Part shown: piece by piece, positions 23,103-31,904 of the stretch | How positions within the stretch are numbered: position 1 is the first letter of the stretch | Layout of the letters: each line of letters opens with the position of its first letter | Assembly: GCA_025455785.1 (NCBI GenBank) | Contig: JALOLV010000010.1 | Location: forward strand, 1-33,882 | Direction: 5' to 3' | Length of the DNA: 33,882 nt | Origin: Spirosomataceae bacterium | GTDB taxonomy: Bacteria > Bacteroidota > Bacteroidia > Cytophagales > Spirosomataceae | The notes under the pieces: generated by a model | Seen by the model: only the letters and a program-made list of their open reading frames with translations | Database searches by the model: none | Told to the model about the DNA's origin: nothing | Made by a program: the position numbers and the translations under genes

Positions 23103-24494
23103 ATGCTGATAGGTTTTGTAATTATTTATTTACTTTTCACAATTATTATTGGATGGTACTCATCGAGATTTGTAAAAAACTCAACTGATTTTGCCATTGC
23201 GGGCAGAAGAATGCCTACTTATGTAGTTGCTTCTGGGCTATTTGCCACTTGGTTTGGGTCTGAAACAGTGATGGGTGCATCATCAGAATTTGTAGAGAAT
23301 GGATTATTGGGTGTAATTGAAGACCCCTTCGGAGCGTCTCTGTGCTTGTTATTATTAGGTGTTTTGTTCGTAAAACCTCTCTACAAACTCAATATTTTGA
23401 CTTTTAGCGACTACTACTCGATGCGATATAACAAAACTGCCGAATGGGTTTCTGCAATATTCATGATACCCTCTTACTTTGGTTGGATTGCAGCACAATT
23501 AATTGCTCTCGCCACAGTTTTACAAGCAATCACTGGTTTAGAGATAATTTATGGAGTGCTGATTTGTGCAACTGTAGTTGTATTTTATACATACATCGGA
23601 GGTATGTGGGCTGTATCCATAACTGATACCATTCAGACCATGATGATAATTATCGGTCTTCTCGTTCTTGTAATAATTCTGATAAATCAAGTCGGAGGAT
23701 TAGATAGAATAGTAAATAATACACCTAATGGATTTTTTAGGTTTATCCCTAAAGAAAACTCGGTGGCTGATTGGTCTCATTATTTTGTTGCTTGGATAAC
23801 CATTGGTCTTGGGTCAATCCCACAACAAGATGTTTTTCAGAGGATATTATCAGCAAAAACCGATAAAACAGCCATAAATGGCACTTACTGGTCATCGATG
23901 ATGTATCTCACAATTGCAATTATCCCATTAGTTATCGCACTCTGTGGCAAAATTTTATATCCATACGAAATTGAAAACAATCCTCAACTTACAATCCCAA
24001 TGTTGGTTTTGAAACACACCAATATCGGGGTGCAGATATTATTTTTTGGTGCATTATTATCTGCCATACTTAGTACATGTAGCGGAGCAATCTTAGCACC
24101 TGCTACAGTTGTAGGAGAAAACTTACTCAAACCCTTATACGGAAACAAAATCTCTGATAAAAAATTATTGATGATTATGCGTTATTCTGTTATTTTGATA
24201 ACAATCATTTCCATAGGATTTGCCTCATGGAAAACTGAAATTTATGAATTGGTTAGTGAATCTTCGGCACTCAGTCTTGTATCACTGTTTGTACCTCTCG
24301 CCGCTGGTTTATATTGGAAAAAAGCCTCGGCACTCGGAGCAATTTTATCAATGGTTCTCGGAATGGGAGTTTGGACATTTTTTGAATTCTTCGAAACACC
24401 TTATCCAAGCACAATTTGGGGACTATTGGCAAGTATTCTTGGAATGATAATTGGTTCATATTTAAAACCTCAAATTGAAAAGCTCCAATCATGA
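23103..24494 (+). CDS. Sodium:solute symporter (SSS family)
   Basis: The 463-residue protein has about 13 hydrophobic segments and the SSS landmarks: TDFAIAGRRMP (28-38), ATWFGSETVMGASSEF in the second helix, YTYIGGMWAVSITDTIQ, and GSIPQQDVFQRILSAK. SSS transporters use the sodium gradient to import sugars, amino acids or organic acids; the substrate cannot be read from these motifs. The end overlaps the DUF1801 gene by 4 bases (ATGA). It is divergent from the recombinase gene. Confidence 0.92.
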   Translation: MLIGFVIIYLLFTIIIGWYSSRFVKNSTDFAIAGRRMPTYVVASGLFATWFGSETVMGASSEFVENGLLGVIEDPFGASLCLLLLGVLFVKPLYKLNILTFSDYYSMRYNKTAEWVSAIFMIPSYFGWIAAQLIALATVLQAITGLEIIYGVLICATVVVFYTYIGGMWAVSITDTIQTMMIIIGLLVLVIILINQVGGLDRIVNNTPNGFFRFIPKENSVADWSHYFVAWITIGLGSIPQQDVFQRILSAKTDKTAINGTYWSSMMYLTIAIIPLVIALCGKILYPYEIENNPQLTIPMLVLKHTNIGVQILFFGALLSAILSTCSGAILAPATVVGENLLKPLYGNKISDKKLLMIMRYSVILITIISIGFASWKTEIYELVSESSALSLVSLFVPLAAGLYWKKASALGAILSMVLGMGVWTFFEFFETPYPSTIWGLLASILGMIIGSYLKPQIEKLQS

Positions 24495-24901
24495 AAAAAT
24501 ATTCATCGCCCGAAGACTTTATCGAAAAACAAGAAGAACAGTTTAAAGACTTACTTTATCAAATAAGAAAAGTCTTATTAGAAGCTCATCCCAAAATGCA
24601 AGAAAAGATTTCTTTTAATACGGTATTCTTTAAAGTCAAATTTGATATTTGTTATTTTGGAATAATGAAAAAAAATAAGGGAATAGAAATCAGTTTTTTG
24701 AGAGGATATCAATTATCAAACGAACAAGGGCTTCTGGATTCAAAAGGTAGAACAATTATCAGTGGAATTACATTTATAGACAATTCTGATTTTAAACAAA
24801 AAGAAAAAAAATTCAAAGAGATTATTCAAGAAGCATTGATTTTGGATGAAATGCACAATAAGCACGTTTTTACGGAAGTATTAAAAAAGAAAGCAAAATA
24901 A
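24491..24901 (+). CDS. DUF1801 (YdhG-like) protein
   Basis: The 136-residue cytoplasmic protein fits the DUF1801/YdhG fold: an N-terminal helix pair (DFIEKQEEQFKDLLYQIRKVLLEAHPKMQEKISFN), a strand region (FFKVKFDICYFGIMKKNKGIEISFLRG) and a C-terminal amphipathic helix. No catalytic residues are known for the family. It starts inside the symporter stop codon, so the two are translationally coupled, but a functional link is not evident. Confidence 0.8.
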   Translation: MKKYSSPEDFIEKQEEQFKDLLYQIRKVLLEAHPKMQEKISFNTVFFKVKFDICYFGIMKKNKGIEISFLRGYQLSNEQGLLDSKGRTIISGITFIDNSDFKQKEKKFKEIIQEALILDEMHNKHVFTEVLKKKAK

Positions 24902-24976
24902 TCGTTGTGTAACATTCTGAATATCAGCAGGAAGCTGTCGTTTGTGGAAAAATATTAACTTTTTTTTGGCATTACA

Positions 24977-25009
24977 TTTGCAATTTAGGTTATCAATCTG
25001 CTATATTTG
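24977..25009 (+). promoter_or_regulatory. Promoter of the tRNA cluster
   Basis: TTTG (24977-24980) is followed after 21 bases by TATATTTG (25002-25009), matching the Bacteroidota consensus fully. The expected start is about 25015, 13 bases before the first tRNA. Confidence 0.75.
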
Positions 25010-25027
25010 CAGTCCCAAAAGGGAGAT

Positions 25028-25116
<89 letters not shown>

Positions 25117-25150
25117 GAGTTATTTGAAATTTTGAATTTAATTGAGTTTT

Positions 25151-25224
25151 CGGGGTGTAGCGTAGCCCGGTATCGCGTTTGGTTTGGGACCAAAAGGTCG
25201 TCAGTTCGAATCTGGCCACCCCGA
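25151..25224 (+). tRNA. tRNA-Pro (anticodon TGG), copy 1
   Basis: The 74-base tRNA has acceptor CGGGGTG with CACCCCG (25217-25223), discriminator A224, and anticodon stem TTTGG/CCAAA around loop TTTGGGA with TGG at 25185-25187. The T arm is intact. CCA is not encoded. It is identical to the copy at 25270. Confidence 0.97.
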
Positions 25225-25269
25225 CAAAATTCATTCTACTTATTTAAATTCAATTTCAAATTTGCTCAA

Positions 25270-25343
25270 CGGGGTGTAGCGTAGCCCGGTATCGCGTTTG
25301 GTTTGGGACCAAAAGGTCGTCAGTTCGAATCTGGCCACCCCGA
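25270..25343 (+). tRNA. tRNA-Pro (anticodon TGG), copy 2
   Basis: A second tRNA-Pro, identical over all 74 bases to copy 1 and 45 bases downstream of it. The spacers differ in sequence, so the duplication covers little more than the gene. A terminator follows 6 bases later. Confidence 0.97.
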
Positions 25344-25349
25344 CAGTAG

Positions 25350-25378
25350 AATCCTGTGAGCAATCACAGGATTTTTTT
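25350..25378 (+). terminator. Terminator of the tRNA cluster
   Basis: A perfect 10-bp inverted repeat (25350-25359 and 25364-25373, AATCCTGTGA and its complement) closes on a GCAA tetraloop and continues into a T run (25372-25378). Confidence 0.85.
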
Positions 25379-25388
25379 ATTGTATGAC

Positions 25389-26405
25389 TCATCTTTGGGT
25401 AGAGTCCCTTACAATCAACTCCGATTTAAGCATGATTAAGTTGGTTTGTCCAATATCCATTAATCCATTTAAATGGTTTATCATACATTTAGCGGCTATC
25501 TCTCCCATTTCTTTTCCGGGGTAATGAACAGTTGTTAGTTTGGGTTCGATGACTTCTGAGACTGGGTCATTGTTGAATCCTACGACTGCAATATCATCCG
25601 GGATTTTGTAACCTATTCTTTTCAATTCTCCAATGCAACTTGCTGCACAAAAATCATTTGTGATAAATATTCCATCGACATTTAGGTCTTCGGCTTTTAT
25701 TTTATTTGCAATTTGTTTACCTATATCGGGAGATAAATCTGTTTCGAATACCTGAGATTTATCAAAACTTAGATTTTTATCAATCAATGCCTCCTTAAAT
25801 CCTCTCAGTCGTTCTGCATAAACATTCCTCTGCAAGCTACCAGTAATGTGAATGATTTTTTTGCAACCAATTTCAATCAAATGTTTTGTGGCATCGTACC
25901 CACCCTTAAAATTATCAATTATGATACTAAGACAATCGTTGTGTTCGAGTACACGGTCAAAAAATATCAATGGAACACTCTTTTTGATAAATGGCTCAAA
26001 ATGAGAGAAACCTTCAGTATCATATGCTACCGAAACCAATAGACCATCTACCCTACTATTGAACATCGTTTTGATATTGCTTACTTCTTTCTTGTATGAC
26101 TCCAATGATTGACTTATCAGCAGATTATAGCCTGCTTCGTTGGCAACTTTTTCCATTCCAGCCAAAACTGTTGACATCAATGGACTATTAAGACGTGGAA
26201 CTATCACACCAATCGTATTTGTCTTTTGTTTGCGTAGATTACTGGCAAATTTATTAGAACGATACCCCATTTCTTCGGCCTTGGCTTTTATCAAGGTCTT
26301 TGTATTATTGCTTATTGCTTCGTGATTGTTTAATGCTCGACTTACCGTTGCCGGAGAAATATCTAATACTTGAGCAATATCATAAATGGTTATCTCTTTA
26401 TTCAT
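25389..26405 (-). CDS. LacI-family transcriptional regulator
   Basis: The 338-residue regulator has an N-terminal LacI helix-turn-helix (about 6-26: IYDIAQVLDISPATVSRAL), a hinge helix region ending near residue 60 and a periplasmic-binding-protein-like effector domain (from about 63, NTIGVIVPRLNSPLMSTVLAGME, to the C-terminal LIMLKSELIVRDS). Start ATG 26405 fits the family; an upstream ATG at 26438 adds 11 residues and lies beyond the operator. Two operator-like palindromes flank the space to the divergent carbohydrate operon (26416-26429 and 26588-26601), so it very likely controls itself and that operon, released by a sugar or sugar-acid effector. Confidence 0.93.
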   Translation of the reverse strand: MNKEITIYDIAQVLDISPATVSRALNNHEAISNNTKTLIKAKAEEMGYRSNKFASNLRKQKTNTIGVIVPRLNSPLMSTVLAGMEKVANEAGYNLLISQSLESYKKEVSNIKTMFNSRVDGLLVSVAYDTEGFSHFEPFIKKSVPLIFFDRVLEHNDCLSIIIDNFKGGYDATKHLIEIGCKKIIHITGSLQRNVYAERLRGFKEALIDKNLSFDKSQVFETDLSPDIGKQIANKIKAEDLNVDGIFITNDFCAASCIGELKRIGYKIPDDIAVVGFNNDPVSEVIEPKLTTVHYPGKEMGEIAAKCMINHLNGLMDIGQTNLIMLKSELIVRDSTQR

Positions 26406-26415
26406 TGTAAAATAA

Positions 26416-26429
26416 TGCAACAGATTGCA
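26416..26429. promoter_or_regulatory. LacI-type operator next to the regulator start
   Basis: TGCAACAGATTGCA fits the LacI-family pattern TGnAAnCGnTTnCA except that the central CG is AG. It lies 11 bases upstream of the lacI-type gene start and touches a -7-like TAATTTG (minus strand, 26434-26428), so bound repressor would block that gene's own promoter. Confidence 0.65.
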
Positions 26430-26587
26430 AATTATCATGAGATTTCACAAAACAATGATTAAGTGAAACTGTTAAAATTGTAGCTAATTTAAGCATAAAA
26501 CTTACAAAAATGTATGTTAGCTAAATCTTCACAAAAAAAAATTCAAATATTTTTATATAAATTATTAGAATATCAATAAAAAAATTA

Positions 26588-26601
26588 TGCAATCGGTTGC
26601 A
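26588..26601. promoter_or_regulatory. LacI-type operator upstream of the carbohydrate operon
   Basis: TGCAATCGGTTGCA matches the LacI-family consensus TGnAAnCGnTTnCA in full. Its reverse complement, TGCAACCGATTGCA, differs at one base from the operator at 26416. It is followed by AAATTTG, close to a -7 element. It is 429 bases from the first gene of the divergent operon, with copy B of the repeat between them. Confidence 0.7.
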
Positions 26602-26641
26602 AATTTGCGTCCAATAAACCATATTTACAACCAATAATTCT

Positions 26642-26772
26642 AAAAACTATGTTTTGTCAGCTTAGCCCCACCGAGCGTCGGTCGCCTCAATCCTCCCACA
26701 CTATGGAGGACTTCAAAGTCCCTTTCCCAAGTGGGGAAATGGATTTAGGGATTGGGGTTTTGATAAAACCGG
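26642..26772 (-). repeat. Dispersed intergenic repeat, copy B (long)
   Basis: This 131-base element is the longer, inverted relative of 7346-7438. It keeps the same end hairpins (GGTTTT-ATC-AAAACC and ACCGA-CGC-TCGGT) and adds a middle part with its own inverted repeat around GGAC-TTCAAA-GTCC. It sits in the long leader of the carbohydrate operon, between the LacI-type operator and the first gene. No protein is encoded. Confidence 0.75.
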
Positions 26773-27016
26773 AAAATTTATTTTTTTAAAAAACTATTTC
26801 ATTCTAATCAAATTTACTATTTCATGAAACCAAGGTATTTGAATTTAAACTTTAGAGATGCCTTCATCAAAACAATTGATGCTACAGTCGAACTAAAAGT
26901 GTCGGTAATAGAATGATAAAAAATTGCCCGCTTTTAATACATTTTTATCAAAATTGAATACTAAAGACATTTGATATTGATTTATTTCTAAAATTTAGTG
27001 AACAAAACTCAATTTT
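26773..27016. other. Untranslated stretch before the carbohydrate operon, no feature recognised
   Basis: This AT-rich stretch completes the 611-base gap between the lacI-type gene and the first oxidoreductase gene. I see no full TAnnTTTG promoter, no strong hairpin and no family match. A 30-codon open frame (26824-26916) is the only frame of note and is not supported by anything else. Confidence 0.5.
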
Positions 27017-28351
27017 ATGTTCAAAAAAGCATTTTTCAGTATTTCTATCTTTGTGAGCATTAAAACTATGGCTCAAAAACCTATTCAATTCATCACGCTT
27101 GACCCCGGTCATTTTCATGCCGCATTGGTTCAAAATAAAAACTATGATAATGTTGAATCAACTGTCAATGTGTATGCTCCCGCAGGTCAAGACCTTCAAG
27201 ACCATTTAAAAAGAATCGAGAGTTATAACACGAGGGCCAAAAATCCAACCAATTGGGTGGAAAATGTTTATCAAGGAAGCGATTATTTAGAAAAAATGCT
27301 TACTGAAAAGAAAGGAAATGTATTAGTAATTTCTGGAAATAATAAAAAGAAAACCGAATACATTTTAAAGTCAGCCCAAGCAGGTATCAATATTCTGGCC
27401 GATAAACCCATGTGTATTGATAGTAAAGGCTATCAGCAACTTATTCAAGCATTTGAAGCCGCTAAAAAAAACAATGTATTGCTTTATGATATAATGACCG
27501 AACGTTCGGAAATTACAACTATTCTTCAAAAAGAAATTTCACAAATTCCATCAATTTTCGGTACACTCCAAAAAGGTACGCCAAATAACCCTTCAATTAT
27601 CAAAGAAAGTGTTCATCATTTTTATAAATACGTTTCTGGCAGTCCGCTGAAACGTCCATCTTGGTTTATGGATGTTTCACAACAAGGAGAAGGGATTGTC
27701 GATGTTACGACTCACTTGGTAGATTTGGTACAATGGGCGGCATTCCCAAATGTTACGCTTTCAACAAAAGATGTGCAACTAACTTCGGCAAACCGTTGGC
27801 CAACAACCATGACATTAAGCCAGTTTTCCATAATTACGGGACAAAATCAATTCCCTGATTTCTTGAAAAATAACTTAATGAATGACACAACTTTAAATAT
27901 CTATGCAAACGGAGAAATTAATTATAAACTTCGTGGGATAAACGCCAAAGTCAAAGTATTGTGGAATTATAGTACTCCCGAAGGTGGAGATACCCATTAT
28001 TCGATAATGAAAGGAACAAAGGCAAATGTTGAAATCAGACAAGGTAAAGCCGAGAGGTTTACGCCTCAATTGTATATTCAAACCAATAGTGTCTCGGATT
28101 CTGAATTGCTAAAGGCATTTGAAGTGTTACAGAAAAAATATGCTGGCATTGCCCTAAAAAAGCAAGGAAGTGAATGGTTGGTTGAAATCCCTGATAGTTA
28201 TAGAACTGGCCATGAGGCACATTTTGGCGAAGTAATGGATAGATTTTTAGATTATAAGGCTAAAAACAAACTACCCGAGTGGGAAGTACCAAATATGTTG
28301 GTAAAGTATTACACAACAACCAAAGCCTTAGAATTAGCCAAGAAAAAATAA
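27017..28351 (+). CDS. Exported Gfo/Idh/MocA-like oxidoreductase
   Basis: The 444-residue protein has a Sec signal peptide (about 1-19, TMA-Q) and an N-terminal Rossmann-like region beginning ITLDPGHFHAALVQN in place of the usual GxGxxG, then YAPAGQDLQDHLKRIESYNTRAKNPTNW and ADKPMC, which takes the role of the EKP motif. The C-terminal part fits the putative oxidoreductase C-terminal domain (Oxidoreduct_C). Related enzymes act on sugars with tightly held NAD(P). It heads the operon under the LacI-type operator; the next gene is 54 bases on. Substrate unknown. Confidence 0.85.
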   Translation: MFKKAFFSISIFVSIKTMAQKPIQFITLDPGHFHAALVQNKNYDNVESTVNVYAPAGQDLQDHLKRIESYNTRAKNPTNWVENVYQGSDYLEKMLTEKKGNVLVISGNNKKKTEYILKSAQAGINILADKPMCIDSKGYQQLIQAFEAAKKNNVLLYDIMTERSEITTILQKEISQIPSIFGTLQKGTPNNPSIIKESVHHFYKYVSGSPLKRPSWFMDVSQQGEGIVDVTTHLVDLVQWAAFPNVTLSTKDVQLTSANRWPTTMTLSQFSIITGQNQFPDFLKNNLMNDTTLNIYANGEINYKLRGINAKVKVLWNYSTPEGGDTHYSIMKGTKANVEIRQGKAERFTPQLYIQTNSVSDSELLKAFEVLQKKYAGIALKKQGSEWLVEIPDSYRTGHEAHFGEVMDRFLDYKAKNKLPEWEVPNMLVKYYTTTKALELAKKK

Positions 28352-28405
28352 TTTTTTAGGTTGAAGATTTCAATTAATTTCTCAACCAAATAGAACTGAT
28401 ACGAA

Positions 28406-29299
28406 ATGAAATTAAAACCCTTCATATTAATTCTCCAATTAATTTTTAGTCAAGAATTAATTGCTCAGAATAAGATTATTGCCCAAAAATTCAATTCCAA
28501 AATTGATGTTTTAATCAACAATAATCTGTTTACGAGTTATATTTTTTCACCAGATGAAAAATATCCGTTCTTTTTTCCGGTAAATGGCCCATCAAATGCT
28601 TCTGTAACTTCAATGCGAAATGCCAACTATCCGCATCATAGCTCTTTGTTTTTTGGGTGTGATAAAGTGAATGGAGGAAATTATTGGCAAGAAGGACTCG
28701 AAAGAGGTCAAATCGTTTCGGTACGAGCTGATATTTTGGAGTCAGGGAGCGAAAAAGTTGTGATTGAAAATGAGTGTATTTGGAGACGCCCGAATGCGGT
28801 TTCGCCCATAAAAGACATTCGCAGAATAACGATAACATCTACCTCAAAAGAACTTTACCAGATTGATTTCGATATTACACTCGAAACATTGATTGATGTA
28901 GTTATTGAGAAAACCAATCATTCATTGTTTAGTGGAAGAATGGACGCTGATTTAGCAGTAATTAACGGTGGAACAATGATAAATTCTAACGGCGAAAAAG
29001 GCGAAAAAGAGACATTCGGGAAAAGAGCCTCATGGATAGATTTTTATGGTAAACGGGGCGAAAAAACGGAGGGAATGGCTATTTTACAACATCCGTCGAA
29101 TCAGTGGTATCCTGCACCGTGGTTTACAAGAGATTATGGTTTTTTCTCACCTACTCCGATGTATTGGCCAGCCAATGACAAAGAAATAACTTTGAAAAAA
29201 GGACAGGTGATTCAATTAAGATACCGTGTATTGGTTCATTCTGGCGATACAGGCAATGCGAAAATTGCAGAACAATTTGAAAAATATAAAGTAGAATAA
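28406..29299 (+). CDS. Exported DUF6807 protein (PmoA-like family)
   Basis: The 297-residue protein has a signal peptide (about 1-20, LIA-Q). ANYPHHSSLFFGCDKVNGGNYWQEG (residues about 73-97) is the signature of DUF6807, once annotated as PmoA although it has no link to methane oxidation. ILQHPSNQWYPAPWFTRDYGFFSP is a second conserved block. The family is common near Gfo/Idh genes in Bacteroidota and Planctomycetota carbohydrate loci and has no proven role that I know of. It sits between two oxidoreductase genes in the same orientation. Confidence 0.85.
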   Translation: MKLKPFILILQLIFSQELIAQNKIIAQKFNSKIDVLINNNLFTSYIFSPDEKYPFFFPVNGPSNASVTSMRNANYPHHSSLFFGCDKVNGGNYWQEGLERGQIVSVRADILESGSEKVVIENECIWRRPNAVSPIKDIRRITITSTSKELYQIDFDITLETLIDVVIEKTNHSLFSGRMDADLAVINGGTMINSNGEKGEKETFGKRASWIDFYGKRGEKTEGMAILQHPSNQWYPAPWFTRDYGFFSPTPMYWPANDKEITLKKGQVIQLRYRVLVHSGDTGNAKIAEQFEKYKVE

Positions 29300-29354
29300 A
29301 AATTCAAATCGACAAATAATTAAAAAGAAATTCAACCTTAACTTGATATTAAAC

Positions 29355-30737
29355 ATGGAACGTAGAAAGTTTATTGGTACTACCTTAAAGGGAGTTGCCG
29401 CGGCTACCATTGGGATTCCTACAATTGTACCATCATCGGTATTTGGAAAAAACGCACCAAGTAATAAGATTAATATTGGTCAAATTGGTTGTGGACGTAT
29501 CGGCCGAGACCATGACATGGTAGGAACAATGCAACACGACCTCGCAAGAATGGTTGCCGTTTGTGATTTAGACAAAAATCGTTTACAAGATGGTAAATTA
29601 TTAGTCGAAAATTACTACAAAAAGAAAACCGGACAAGATAATTATGTAGATGTACGAATGTATGATGATTATCGTGAAATGCTATTAAACAAAGATATTG
29701 ATGCGGTTATTATCAGTACACCCGACCATTGGCATTCTCAACCCGCCATTGAAGCAGCATTGGCAGGCAAAGACATTTACCTACAAAAACCTACTTCATT
29801 GACCATTGCCGAAGGTAGAGTTTTGAGTAATGTAATCAAGAAAACTGGAAGGATTCTTCAAGTGGGTACACAACAACGTTCATCGCCTCAGTTCAGGATT
29901 GCCGCCGAGTTAGTGCGAAATGGTAGAATTGGAAAGCTGCATACTGTTAAGGTAGGTTTACCGGGCGACCCTTCGGGGCCAGCGGCTCCGGCAATGCCAG
30001 TACCGAAAGGCTTTAATTATGATATGTGGTTAGGTTCGACTCCCGAAGTTCCCTACACCGAAATCGGGGTGCATCCGCAAAAAGGTTATGACCGACCGGG
30101 CTGGTTGAGAGTTGAGCAGTTTGGTGCAGGTATGATAACTGGATGGGGACAGCACCATTTCGATTCAGCCGCTTGGGGAATGGATACTGAACTTACTGGC
30201 CCAATTTCAATACAAGCAGTGGCAGAATTTCCAAAATCGGGGCTTTGGAATGTTCACGGTGATTTCATGGTAAAAGCAGAATATGCCAACGGAGTTACGA
30301 TGTACACCAGTGGAGGATTTCCGAACGGAATCAGATATGAAGGAACAGAAGGTTGGATTTTTGTTTCGAGAGGAGATTATGTTGCTTCGGCAAGCGACCC
30401 TGTCTCAAAAGCAAAAAGTAGTAAAGCTCTCGATGCCAGTAACCCTAAAATCTTAGAGTCTGTTATCGGAGAAAATGAGATTCATCTTTATAAAAGTACA
30501 GAACATCACCTTAATTGGCTCGAATGTATCCAATCAAGAAAAGAACCAATTTCACCCGTAGAAATAGGCCATCGTGCTTGTTCAGTGTGTTTAGTTAGTC
30601 ATATTGCCATGAAGTTACCACGCAAACTTAGGTGGAATCCGACTACCGAGAAGTTTATAAATGACGATGAAGCCAACAAAATGCTTTCTCGCTCACAGCG
30701 TAAACCTTATGGAACAAACTATATTAAAATGGCGTAA
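29355..30737 (+). CDS. Gfo/Idh/MocA oxidoreductase with Tat-type signal
   Basis: The 461-residue protein starts with a twin-arginine-like signal (MERRKFIGTTLKGVAAATIG), which would export it folded with its cofactor. The Rossmann motif is IGQIGCGRIGRDHD (about 44-57), and the EKP-type motif appears as YLQKPTS with Gln for Glu. GWGQHHFDSAAWGMD is the conserved catalytic region. Start ATG 29355 is chosen over an in-frame TTG at 29343 because the Tat motif follows at once. The next gene begins 2 bases after its stop. Confidence 0.9.
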   Translation: MERRKFIGTTLKGVAAATIGIPTIVPSSVFGKNAPSNKINIGQIGCGRIGRDHDMVGTMQHDLARMVAVCDLDKNRLQDGKLLVENYYKKKTGQDNYVDVRMYDDYREMLLNKDIDAVIISTPDHWHSQPAIEAALAGKDIYLQKPTSLTIAEGRVLSNVIKKTGRILQVGTQQRSSPQFRIAAELVRNGRIGKLHTVKVGLPGDPSGPAAPAMPVPKGFNYDMWLGSTPEVPYTEIGVHPQKGYDRPGWLRVEQFGAGMITGWGQHHFDSAAWGMDTELTGPISIQAVAEFPKSGLWNVHGDFMVKAEYANGVTMYTSGGFPNGIRYEGTEGWIFVSRGDYVASASDPVSKAKSSKALDASNPKILESVIGENEIHLYKSTEHHLNWLECIQSRKEPISPVEIGHRACSVCLVSHIAMKLPRKLRWNPTTEKFINDDEANKMLSRSQRKPYGTNYIKMA

Positions 30738-30739
30738 TA

Positions 30740-31903
30740 ATGAAAGAAAAAACTAACGATAGAAGGAATTTCCTAAAAAACAGTACGGCAGCGGCTGGGC
30801 TAATGGCTTTCCCTTTTTTAAATAATAATATTTTAAGAAATTATACGACCGAAATCGTAAAGCCAATTCAATTACAAACCTATGATTCTCCAAGACTAAA
30901 ATTTGCCGTTATCGGAATGAATCATGGTCATATTTATGGTCAAGTTGAGGCCGTAAAAAAAGGTGGTGGTCAGTTGGTTGCATATTATGCAAAAGAAGCA
31001 AATTTGTTAGCAGATTTTGCCAAAAGATACCCAGATGCAAAGTTGGTTAAAGATGAAAAAGAAATTCTTGAAGACAAATCAATTCAGTTGGTTTTGAGTT
31101 CGGCAATAGCATCTGAAAGAGCTCCGTTGGGTATAAGAGTTATGAAATCAGGTAAAGATTTTATGTCTGATAAACCCGGTATTACTACCCTCGAACAATT
31201 ATCAGAGGTGAGAAAAGTTCAGAAAGCTACTGGTCGAATTTATTCGATTATGTATAGCGAACGTTTTGAAAATAAGGCAACTGTGAAAGCAGGCGAATTG
31301 GTAAAAGCGGGTGCAATTGGCAATGTAATCCAGACTATTGGGCTTGGACCGCACAGAATGAATACCAAAAGTCGTCCCGAATGGTTTTTCGACAAAGACC
31401 TTTTCGGAGGAATCCTTACTGATATTGCTTCACATCAATTCGACCAATTTTTATTTTTTACTGATTCAAAAAAAGCAGATGTTGTGGCTTCGCAAATCGG
31501 AAATGTTCATCATCCACAATATCCTAAATTTGAAGACTTTGGCGATGTCATGCTTCGTGGTGATGGTGGTATGGGATATATCCGTGTTGATTGGTTTACC
31601 CCAGATGGTTTAAAAACTTGGGGTGATGGAAGGCTCACCATATTGGGAACGGATGGTTATATTGAAATCAGAAAAAATATTGATATTGCTGGTCGAGAAG
31701 GTGGAAGCCATTTGTTTTTGATTGATAATAAGGAAACCAAACACTTTGATTGTGCTGCACAGGTATTGCCTTATGGTACGCAGTTGGTCGATGACATCCT
31801 GAATAGAACCGAAACAGCCATGACCCAAGAACACTGCTTTTTGGCAATGGAATTGGCCTTAAAAGCACAAAAAAACGCCCAAAGAATAAATTTAAAGAAG
31901 TAA
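30740..31903 (+). CDS. Gfo/Idh/MocA oxidoreductase, second Tat-type
   Basis: The 387-residue protein has a Tat-like signal (DRRNFLKNSTAAAGLMAFPFL, residues 6-26). The nucleotide-binding turn is FAVIGMNHGHIYG, and SDKPG takes the place of EKP. GGILTDIASHQFDQFLFF is the catalytic-domain landmark. It is separated from the previous gene by 2 bases and from uxuA by 1 base, so these three are tightly coupled. Together with the two upstream relatives it gives three different exported oxidoreductases in one operon. Substrate unknown. Confidence 0.88.
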   Translation: MKEKTNDRRNFLKNSTAAAGLMAFPFLNNNILRNYTTEIVKPIQLQTYDSPRLKFAVIGMNHGHIYGQVEAVKKGGGQLVAYYAKEANLLADFAKRYPDAKLVKDEKEILEDKSIQLVLSSAIASERAPLGIRVMKSGKDFMSDKPGITTLEQLSEVRKVQKATGRIYSIMYSERFENKATVKAGELVKAGAIGNVIQTIGLGPHRMNTKSRPEWFFDKDLFGGILTDIASHQFDQFLFFTDSKKADVVASQIGNVHHPQYPKFEDFGDVMLRGDGGMGYIRVDWFTPDGLKTWGDGRLTILGTDGYIEIRKNIDIAGREGGSHLFLIDNKETKHFDCAAQVLPYGTQLVDDILNRTETAMTQEHCFLAMELALKAQKNAQRINLKK

Positions 31904-31904
31904 A

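Noticed and set aside
25151-25343. Direct repeat as a possible CRISPR or attachment site
   Set aside because: The repeat is the tRNA-Pro gene itself, with full cloverleaf; there are only two copies and no cas or phage genes nearby. The recombinase at 22150 is too far away to be linked to it by position.
26824-26916. Open frame of 30 codons starting with ATG in the long leader
   Set aside because: No family match, no promoter and no coding signal beyond being open. Could be a leader peptide, but nothing supports it.
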